Origin: Chloroflexota bacterium
GTDB lineage: Bacteria; Chloroflexota; Limnocylindria; Limnocylindrales; CSP1-4
DNA: 52,223 nt
Assembly (NCBI GenBank): GCA_005882635.1
Contig: VBFG01000046.1
Location: 1-52,223, forward strand
Reading direction: 5' to 3'
Part shown: in pieces, positions 46,174-52,223 of the stretch
Numbering within the stretch: position 1 is the first letter of the stretch
Layout of the letters: each line of letters starts with the position of its first letter
Program-made: the position numbers and the translations under genes
The notes under the pieces: model-generated
What the model was told of the DNA's origin: nothing
The model's database searches: none
Seen by the model: only the letters and a program-made list of their open reading frames with translations

Positions 46174-48387
46174 ATGAGCGCCACCACGCTCCAGTTGATC
46201 ATCCCGATCGCCGGCGTCGCGGCCGTGCTCTTCGCCCTGTACCTCGCCCGCGACGTGCTGTCGCGCGACAAGGGCCCACAGGCGATGCAGGACGTCGCGG
46301 ACATGATTCGCGAGGGCGCGGACGCGTTCGTCCGCCGCCAGTACTCGACGATCGCCGGGCTCGCGATCATCGGCGCGGTCGTCATCGGCGCGGTCATCAC
46401 CTTCGTCGAGACGAAGGACGTCGCCGACGTCCCCGAGCTCGCCGGCCTCCCGATCGGGATCATGACGGCGGTCGCGTTCCTCGTCGGCGCCGGCTGCTCG
46501 ATGCTGTCGGGCATCATCGGGATGACGATCAGCGTCCGGTCGAACGTCCGGACGGCCGCCGCCGCGCGGCGCAGCCTCGTCGAGGCGGTCCAGGTCGCGA
46601 TGCGCGGCGGGGCGGTCTCGGGCTTCCTCGTCGTCGCCCTGTCGCTCCTCGGCGTCTGGGGCATCTTCACCGCCTACCAGGCCATCGTCGGCGGCGTCAC
46701 GGTCGACAAGGCGCCGTTCGTGATCGTCGGCTTTGGCTTCGGCGCGTCGTTCGTCGCCCTGTTCGCTCAGCTCGGTGGCGGGATCTACACGAAGGCCGCC
46801 GACGTCGGTTCGGACCTCGTCGGCAAGGTCGAGGCCGGGATCCCGGAGGACGATCCGCGCAACGCGGGCGTCATCGCCGATCTCGTCGGCGACAACGTCG
46901 GCGATTGCGCCGGCCGCGGCGCCGACCTCTTCGAGTCCACCGCCGCCGAGAACATCGGGGCGATGATCCTCGGCGTCTCGGTGTTCGCGATCGCCAGACT
47001 GGCCGATTGGCCCAACCCCGAGGCCTGGATCTTCTTCCCGCTGGTCGTCCGTGCCTTCGGCCTGCTCGCCACGATCGTCGCGATGTACTTCATCCGCGGC
47101 AGCGAGACCGAGAACCCGATGAACATCCTGAACCGCGGCTACTGGGTGACGACGATCCTGTCGGTCGTCGGGCTGCTGATCACGACGAACGTGATGATGG
47201 GCACGGGCAGCGCCGTCGGCGCGAACAACATCCCGACCTGGGTCTGGTTCTTCGGCTGCGGCATCGTCGGCCTCGCCACGAGCGTCGCCTTCGTCTACAT
47301 CACCCAGTACTACACCGCCGGCACGTTCCGTCCGGTCCGCGAGATCGCCGAAGCATCGAAGACCGGGCCGGCCACGAACATCATCAGCGGCACCGCGGTC
47401 GGGTTCGAGACGACCTTCGTCACGGCCATCTCGATCGGCATCGCCCTCCTCGCCTCGCACTGGCTCGGCACGCAGGCCCATCTCGTCAACAAGGACGGTC
47501 ACGACGTCGGTGGGATCTTCGGGACCGCCGTCGCCACGATGGGCATGCTGATGACGACGGCCTACGTCCTGGCGATGGACACCTTCGGCCCGATCACCGA
47601 CAACGCGGGCGGCGTCGCCGAGTTCAGCCGGTCGGAGGCCGGCGCCCGCGAGATCACCGACCGGCTCGACACCGTCGGCAACACCACGAAGGCCCTCACG
47701 AAGGGCTACGCGATCGCCTCGGCCTCGCTCGCCGCGTTCCTCCTGTTCAGCGCCTACATCGACAAGGTCAACCTGATCCAGACGAACCGGGGCGGTCCGC
47801 TCCTGACGGCCGTCAACCTGGCCGACGTCGGGGTGTTCGTGGCCGCGCTGATCGGGGCGATGCTCGCCTACTTCTTCAGCTCACTCGCGATCCGGGCGGT
47901 CGGCAAGACGGCCCAATCGATCATCCTCGAGGTCCGCCGCCAGTTCCGGGAGATGCCCGGGATCATGGACTACACCCAGCGGCCCGACTACGCCCGCGTC
48001 GTCGACATCACGACCCGTGCGGCACTCCGGGAGATGGTCGCCCCGGGCCTCGTGGCCGTCGCCACGCCGATCGTCGTCGGGCTGCTGCTCGGCTACCAGG
48101 CGGTCGCCGGCATGCTGATGGTCGGGACGATCGCCGGCGTGCTGCTGGCGACCACGCTGAACAACGGCGGCGGTGCCTGGGACAACGCCAAGAAGTACAT
48201 CGAATCGGGCAATCTCAAGGACGACAACGGCGTCGTCATCGGCAAGAAGACGCCGGCCCACGCGGCGGCGGTCGTCGGCGACACCGTCGGCGACCCGTTC
48301 AAGGACACGGCCGGTCCGTCGCTCCACGTCCTCGTCAAGCTGCTGGCGACGATCACCCTCGTCCTCGCTCCGTTGTTCATCCGGTAA
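46174..48387 (+). CDS. hppA: Membrane-bound proton-translocating pyrophosphatase, K+-independent type
   Basis: The 737-aa protein has about 16 membrane segments and the substrate site GGGIYTKAADVGSDLVGKVE followed by DLVGDNVGDCAGRGADLFES. DTFGPITDNAGG and a final GDTVGDPFKDTAGPSLH are also conserved. The sequence GNTTKALTKGYAI has Lys where K+-dependent enzymes have Ala, placing it in the K+-independent, H+-pumping class. It couples pyrophosphate hydrolysis to proton export. ATG 46174 is used; a GTG at 46147 is possible. It may pull biosynthetic reactions such as tRNA charging and adenylate-forming ligations forward. Confidence 0.97.
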   Translation: MSATTLQLIIPIAGVAAVLFALYLARDVLSRDKGPQAMQDVADMIREGADAFVRRQYSTIAGLAIIGAVVIGAVITFVETKDVADVPELAGLPIGIMTAVAFLVGAGCSMLSGIIGMTISVRSNVRTAAAARRSLVEAVQVAMRGGAVSGFLVVALSLLGVWGIFTAYQAIVGGVTVDKAPFVIVGFGFGASFVALFAQLGGGIYTKAADVGSDLVGKVEAGIPEDDPRNAGVIADLVGDNVGDCAGRGADLFESTAAENIGAMILGVSVFAIARLADWPNPEAWIFFPLVVRAFGLLATIVAMYFIRGSETENPMNILNRGYWVTTILSVVGLLITTNVMMGTGSAVGANNIPTWVWFFGCGIVGLATSVAFVYITQYYTAGTFRPVREIAEASKTGPATNIISGTAVGFETTFVTAISIGIALLASHWLGTQAHLVNKDGHDVGGIFGTAVATMGMLMTTAYVLAMDTFGPITDNAGGVAEFSRSEAGAREITDRLDTVGNTTKALTKGYAIASASLAAFLLFSAYIDKVNLIQTNRGGPLLTAVNLADVGVFVAALIGAMLAYFFSSLAIRAVGKTAQSIILEVRRQFREMPGIMDYTQRPDYARVVDITTRAALREMVAPGLVAVATPIVVGLLLGYQAVAGMLMVGTIAGVLLATTLNNGGGAWDNAKKYIESGNLKDDNGVVIGKKTPAHAAAVVGDTVGDPFKDTAGPSLHVLVKLLATITLVLAPLFIR

Positions 48388-48418
48388 GCGGACCGGCAGC
48401 CTCGCGCCGGCATCTTCG

Positions 48419-49255
48419 ATGGACCTGCTCGTCGCCGCCCTGATCATGGGCACGGTCCAGGGGCTCACGGAGTTCCTGCCCGTGTCGTCGAGCGGCCATC
48501 TGATCGTCGTCCCGTATCTCCTCGGGCCGTACCTGAAGGGGATGCGGGACCCGTTCATCACCTCGCTCGAATTCAGCGTCTTCCTCCACATCGGGACGCT
48601 GATCGCGCTGCTCCTCTACTTCGCGAGCGACTGGCTGCGGCTCGTTCCGGCGTTCTTCACCGCTCTGCGCGATCGCTCCCTCGCAGGCGACCCGGACCGG
48701 CGCCTGGCGATGCTCCTCGCCGTCGCCACCGTTCCGGCGCTCGTCGTCGGGTTCCTCCTGCACGACCTCGAGGACGTCATCCGCGCCCAGGTCGGCCTCG
48801 TGGCGGTGATGCTCGTCGTCGGCGCCGCGATCCTGTGGCTCGCCGAACGGACCGGCAAGCGGACCAGGCTTGCCCTGGACCTGCCGGTCGTCCATGCCTT
48901 CGCCATCGGGGCAGCCCAGGTTCTTGCCCTGATCCCCGGGATCAGCCGATCGGGGATCTCGATCTCGGCGGGCCTGTTCGCGGGGCTCCGACGCGACGAG
49001 GCCGCCCGCTTCAGCTTCCTGATGGCGACGCCCGTGACCGCGGCGGCGGCCGCATACGAGGTGCTCCAGGCGGTCCGCGGCGAGGGTCGACCGGTGGAGC
49101 TCCTGCCGGTAGCGGCCGGCCTGGTCACGTCGTTCGCGTTCGGCGTCGTCGCGATCTCCGGCCTGCTCCGCTTCCTCCGGACGCGGTCGACCGACGTCTT
49201 CGTGGCGTATCGCATGCTGCTCGCCGCCGTCGTGCTCGTCGTCTGGCTCGGCTGA
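48419..49255 (+). CDS. uppP: Undecaprenyl-diphosphate phosphatase
   Basis: The 278-aa membrane protein shows the BacA/UppP motifs QGLTEFLPVSSSGHL near the N-terminus and LALIPGISRSGISISAGLF in the second half. It dephosphorylates undecaprenyl diphosphate to recycle the carrier lipid for cell wall synthesis and gives bacitracin tolerance. ATG 48419 is 31 nt after the pyrophosphatase stop, so the genes may be co-transcribed. Eight membrane segments, normal length. Confidence 0.96.
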   Translation: MDLLVAALIMGTVQGLTEFLPVSSSGHLIVVPYLLGPYLKGMRDPFITSLEFSVFLHIGTLIALLLYFASDWLRLVPAFFTALRDRSLAGDPDRRLAMLLAVATVPALVVGFLLHDLEDVIRAQVGLVAVMLVVGAAILWLAERTGKRTRLALDLPVVHAFAIGAAQVLALIPGISRSGISISAGLFAGLRRDEAARFSFLMATPVTAAAAAYEVLQAVRGEGRPVELLPVAAGLVTSFAFGVVAISGLLRFLRTRSTDVFVAYRMLLAAVVLVVWLG

Positions 49256-49261
49256 TCGCGC

Positions 49262-49267
49262 TACCCT
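49262..49267 (+). promoter_or_regulatory. -10 box (TACCCT) for argR
   Basis: TACCCT ends 7 nt before the GTG at 49275, predicting a leaderless mRNA. It is only 7 nt after the uppP stop. Confidence 0.5.
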
Positions 49268-49274
49268 CCGGCCC

Positions 49275-49739
49275 GTGGAGGTCATGAAGCAGCTCCGTCA
49301 TCGGGCGATCCGGGACGTCGTCGTCGCCCGCCCGATCCGGACCCAGCAGGAGCTCGCCGCGGCGCTGCGCGAGCGCGGGTTCCGCACGACCCAGGCGACG
49401 ATGTCGCGCGATGTCGCCGAGCTCGGTCTCGTCAAGGCGCCCCGTGATGGAACGCAGGCCTACGCGCTGCCGACGCGTCTCGTCGAGGCCGAGACATCGG
49501 GCGAGGATCGCCTGCGGGCGCTGCTCGCGCAGCTCCCCGTCGAGATCCGCGAGGCCGGGCTGCTCCTCGTCGTGAAGACACTGCCGGGCTCGGCCCATGC
49601 GATCGCCGCCGCCCTAGATCGAGCCCGCTGGCCGGAGGTCGCCGGTTCGATCGCCGGCGATGACACGGTGTTTGTCGCCTGCCCGGACCGGCCGGCCCTG
49701 CAGCGGGCGCTCGCCCGCCTCCGCGACGCGGCTCGCTAG
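49275..49739 (+). CDS. argR: Arginine repressor
   Basis: The 154-aa protein has the N-terminal winged helix of ArgR (QQELAAALRERGFRTTQATM then SRDVAELGLVK) and the C-terminal hexamerisation and Arg-binding domain ending in GSIAGDDTVFVACPD. It represses arginine synthesis and activates catabolism when Arg is abundant. No arg biosynthetic genes are adjacent. In this organism it could also sense Arg released from cyanophycin; I did not identify an ARG box near cphA. GTG start directly after TACCCT. Confidence 0.95.
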   Translation: MEVMKQLRHRAIRDVVVARPIRTQQELAAALRERGFRTTQATMSRDVAELGLVKAPRDGTQAYALPTRLVEAETSGEDRLRALLAQLPVEIREAGLLLVVKTLPGSAHAIAAALDRARWPEVAGSIAGDDTVFVACPDRPALQRALARLRDAAR

Positions 49740-49792
49740 GTCTGCTCGGCGGGCGGGCGGGCGCTCCAGCGCACACCGCTTCACGCGGCCGG

Positions 49793-49955
49793 TATCGATG
49801 CCATCGATTCGAGGGCCGCTGACGCGGCGAGAGCCTCCCCTCCGAGCGTCAAATCTCCGGCTCAGTGCTCCAAATCGTGCGCGGCCACGGACGGAACCGA
49901 GCGATCGACGCGGCTTCGGCTTGCCCGAACCCCACGGTTATCGATGGCGTCGATA
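49793..49955. repeat. Pair of related palindromes
   Basis: TATCGATGCCATCGAT at 49793-49808 and TATCGATGGCGTCGATA at 49939-49955 are each near-perfect palindromes, and the second is the inverse of the first with one change. They are 130 bp apart upstream of the greA promoter and could be operator sites for a dimeric regulator. Confidence 0.45.
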
Positions 49956-50025
49956 TCGCGATTGGCAACCTCGCGACTGGCTGGCCCACGCCCCTGAGCG
50001 GCGGCTCCCCTCGGGACAGCCATTT

Positions 50026-50054
50026 TTGACACTCCGTGCGGCTCGCGCTACCCT
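50026..50054 (+). promoter_or_regulatory. Sigma-70-like promoter for greA
   Basis: TTGACA at 50026-50031 and TACCCT at 50049-50054 are separated by exactly 17 bp. This is the best two-element promoter in the window and predicts a start near 50061 and a leader of about 115 nt. Confidence 0.7.
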
Positions 50055-50175
50055 GTCGGCCGGTCGAACTTCAGGCCCGCCCGAGCGGCGTGGAGCCTGG
50101 AGTTCTTTCCTTTATCTGAACCTCGCCGATGCCGGCGTCCGGCCGCATCGCACGCCTCTGGGGGCGCCCGACCCG

Positions 50176-50640
50176 ATGAACACCAAACCCACCTATCTTT
50201 CGAGGGACGGCCTCGACAAGCTGCGCTCCGAGCTCGAGTCGATGCTCAGCGTCAAGCGGCCCGAAGTCGCCCAGCGCATCCACGACGCGAAGGAGCACGG
50301 CGATCTCTCGGAGAACGCCGAGTACGAGGACGCGAAGAACGAGCAGGCATTCGTCGAGGGTCGGATCCAGACGCTCCAGGCGTTGATCAAGAACGCCACG
50401 ATCATCGACGAGAACCACTCCACCGACCACGTTCAGATCGGCTCGACGGTCAAGGTCGAGAGCCCCGACGGCCAGGAGAGCTTCACGATCGTCGGGTCGA
50501 CCGAGGCGAAGCCAACCGAGGGCCGGATCAGCAACGAGAGCCCGGTCGGTCGGGCGCTCCTCGGCAAGAAGAAGGGCGAGAAGGTCGTCGTGAAGGTGCC
50601 CGCGGGCGACTTCACCTACAAGATCGTCGCCATCACCTAG
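50176..50640 (+). CDS. greA: Transcription elongation factor GreA
   Basis: The 154-aa protein has the N-terminal coiled coil with EHGDLSENAEYEDAKNEQAF, whose acidic tip residues stimulate RNA polymerase transcript cleavage, and a C-terminal FKBP-like domain (GSTVKVESPDGQESFTIVGS ... SPVGRALLGKKKGEKVVVKV). It rescues backtracked polymerase. Length and motifs are standard. It is followed after 11 nt by lysyl-tRNA synthetase, probably in one transcript. Confidence 0.97.
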   Translation: MNTKPTYLSRDGLDKLRSELESMLSVKRPEVAQRIHDAKEHGDLSENAEYEDAKNEQAFVEGRIQTLQALIKNATIIDENHSTDHVQIGSTVKVESPDGQESFTIVGSTEAKPTEGRISNESPVGRALLGKKKGEKVVVKVPAGDFTYKIVAIT

Positions 50641-50651
50641 GCCATCGTCCC

Positions 50652-52223
50652 GTGGACTGGGCCGACGACCTGGCAGCGAGCGTCACGGGCCCGCAGGTCG
50701 TCAACGACAGCAAGACGCCCTCGGGGACGGTCCACGTTGGCAGCCTACGCGGCCCGGTCATCCTCGACGTCATCGCCCGGGCCCTCCGCGCCCGCGGCAT
50801 CGAGACGACCTACCTGTACGGCGTCGACGACATGGATCCGATGGACGCCCAGGCGCTGCTGACGGCCGATGCCGTCGAGCGCTACATGGGGGCGCCGCTG
50901 GCCCACATCCCGGACCAGGTCGACGACGGCCACGCGTCGTACGCCCGGCACCACGCCCAGGTCTTCATCGACCTCTTCGACGGCCTCGGGGTCCGACCCG
51001 ACCGTTACTACTGGATGAGCGACATCTACCCGACGGGGCAGATGGACGGCTTCATCCGGACGGCCCTCGATGGGGCCCCGCTGGTCCGCGAGATCTACCG
51101 GCGCGTCGCGAACGTCCAGCACCCCGACGCGTGGCTGCCGGTCTCGGTCGTCTGCCCGAACTGCGGCAAGGTCGGCACGACATTCGCGACGAACTGGGAC
51201 GGCGAGACGGTCGACGTCGACTGCCGGCTCGACCTCGTCCAGTGGGCGACCGGCTGTGGCTGGCACGGCCGGGTGAGCCCGTTCGGCGGCCGGGCGAAGC
51301 TGCCGTGGAACCTCGAATGGGCGGCGCAGTGGTCGCTGTTCGGCGTGACGATCGAACCCTGCGGCAAGGACCTCTCGACCGCCGGCGGGTCGCGCGACCG
51401 GAGCGACGCGATCGCCCGCGAGGTGTTCGAGCGCGAGCCACCACTCAACGTCCCGTACGAGTTCCTGAACGTCGGCGGGAAGAAGATGTCCACGTCGAAG
51501 GGGACCGGGGCCGCGGCCCACGCCATCGTCGATGTGATCCCGGCGGAGGAGGTGCGGCTGCTCTTCCTCCGGCCGAGGCCGAACCATGCGATCGAGTTCG
51601 ACCCCGAGGGGACCGACCAGATCCCGCGGCTCTTCGACGAGTTCGACCGGCTGGCCGCGGCAACGGCGGGCCGCGAGGTCCGTGGCGAGCTGCCCCCCGG
51701 CTACGCCTCGATCTTCCGCTACTCGCTGGTGGATCCCGACGCCGACGTCGCCGGCGAAGCCACGGCCTTCCGCCCGGCCTTCGGCCACTTGGCGCTCCTC
51801 GTCCAGATCCCGAACGTCGACGCGCGCGCGCGGATCGAAGCGGAGAAGGGCAGTGAGCTGACGGCGCGCGAGGAGGCGATCCTCGACGAGCGGATCCGGG
51901 CGGCCCGGGCGTGGCTGGAGACCTATGCGCCCGAGCGGGCGATCGTCGCCGTCCGCGAGAGCCTGCCGGCCGATGCGGTCGCGGTGCTCGACGACGACCA
52001 GCGGCAGTTCCTCGCGACGCTCGGGACGGCCGAGGGGACACCCACGACGGGGGAAGGCTGGCAGGACCTGATCTTCTCCGTCGCCGCGGCGCAAGGCCTG
52101 CCGAACGGGCGCGCCTTCACGGCCCTCTACGCCGCGCTCCTCGGACGGGCCAACGGGCCGCGCGCCGGCTGGCTCCTCGCCTCGCTCGACCCCCAGTTCG
52201 TCATCGACCGCCTCCGCGCGGCA
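50652..52223 (+). CDS. lysK: Lysyl-tRNA synthetase, class I (partial, runs off the window)
   Basis: GTG 50652 opens 524 codons that continue to the last base, so the C-terminus is missing. I read SKTPSGTVHVGSLRGPVI (HIGH-like HVGS), two zinc-knuckle-like pairs (CPNCGKVG, CGWHG) and NVGGKKMSTSKGTG (KMSKS-like), with YLYGVDDMDPMD between them. These are the signatures of class I LysRS, unrelated to the common class II LysS. It charges tRNA-Lys. The gene lies 11 nt after greA on the same strand. The missing part is the helical anticodon-binding end. Confidence 0.93.
   Translation, partial: MDWADDLAASVTGPQVVNDSKTPSGTVHVGSLRGPVILDVIARALRARGIETTYLYGVDDMDPMDAQALLTADAVERYMGAPLAHIPDQVDDGHASYARHHAQVFIDLFDGLGVRPDRYYWMSDIYPTGQMDGFIRTALDGAPLVREIYRRVANVQHPDAWLPVSVVCPNCGKVGTTFATNWDGETVDVDCRLDLVQWATGCGWHGRVSPFGGRAKLPWNLEWAAQWSLFGVTIEPCGKDLSTAGGSRDRSDAIAREVFEREPPLNVPYEFLNVGGKKMSTSKGTGAAAHAIVDVIPAEEVRLLFLRPRPNHAIEFDPEGTDQIPRLFDEFDRLAAATAGREVRGELPPGYASIFRYSLVDPDADVAGEATAFRPAFGHLALLVQIPNVDARARIEAEKGSELTAREEAILDERIRAARAWLETYAPERAIVAVRESLPADAVAVLDDDQRQFLATLGTAEGTPTTGEGWQDLIFSVAAAQGLPNGRAFTALYAALLGRANGPRAGWLLASLDPQFVIDRLRAA

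Larger units (their letters stand above)
49740..50175. other. Intergenic region upstream of greA
   Basis: About 435 bp with no supported gene. It contains two related palindromes (49793-49808 and 49939-49955), a well-formed sigma-70-like promoter (50026-50054) and the greA leader of about 115 nt. The greA frame is open upstream into this region but without start context. Confidence 0.6.

Noticed and set aside
49660-50175. N-terminal extension of GreA
   Set aside because: Open by chance; it crosses the argR end and the greA promoter, and GreA homologues start at about 50176.

Overview
The window is about 52 kb of uniformly GC-rich, gene-dense bacterial chromosome. Gene content points to a free-living, non-photosynthetic bacterium, and I infer a Chloroflexota lineage (Limnocylindria-like) or, less likely, an actinobacterial one. 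Reasons: very high GC with many GTG starts, a long Lhr helicase next to a Nei2-type glycosylase, type III pantothenate kinase, a class I lysyl-tRNA synthetase, a K+-independent H+-pyrophosphatase, and many start codons only 6-10 nt downstream of a TANNNT -10 box (leaderless-type starts). No rRNA, convincing tRNA, CRISPR array or prophage was seen.

Layout. 1-1.7 kb: a small accessory patch with an IS1-like transposase, two tiny proteins, inverted repeats and an unidentified structured element. 1.7-8.2 kb: lhr, nei2, a 100-aa unknown and a class II glutamine amidotransferase. 8.2-11 kb: an MFS transporter, a GT87-type membrane glycosyltransferase and a small PH-like protein. 11.1-18.8 kb: a cyanophycin locus with cyanophycinase, cyanophycin synthetase, a tail-to-tail paralogue that keeps the cyanophycin synthetase N-domain and Mur-ligase module but lacks the ATP-grasp domain, then an M20 peptidase and a RidA protein. 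18.9-25.9 kb: AzlCD exporter, a small Cys-pair protein, gamma-glutamyltransferase, a second MFS transporter, DegV and glutamate dehydrogenase. 26-29.5 kb: a decayed Tat-type gene, an unknown 201-aa protein, a BioD/Pta-N-like GTPase-fold protein and a DUF4349 membrane protein. 29.5-33.4 kb: a four-gene overlapping operon coaX-coaBC-panB-panC. 33.5-34.9 kb: a lipoprotein and an unknown. 35-40 kb: a complete BMP-type (nucleoside-like) ABC importer operon. 40.3-43 kb: M16 peptidase, TPR-like protein and NDP kinase, overlapping. 43-45.3 kb: two membrane proteins resembling HyfE and NuoN/HyfF without any redox partner. 45.3-52.2 kb: signal peptidase I, H+-PPase, UppP, ArgR, GreA and lysyl-tRNA synthetase (cut by the window end).

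A nitrogen/amino-acid theme runs through the middle: cyanophycin (Asp/Arg polymer) synthesis and breakdown, an M20 amidohydrolase, RidA, amino-acid export, gamma-glutamyl hydrolysis and glutamate dehydrogenase, with ArgR further downstream. The most interesting item is the ATP-grasp-less cyanophycin-synthetase-like ligase at 15226-17052.
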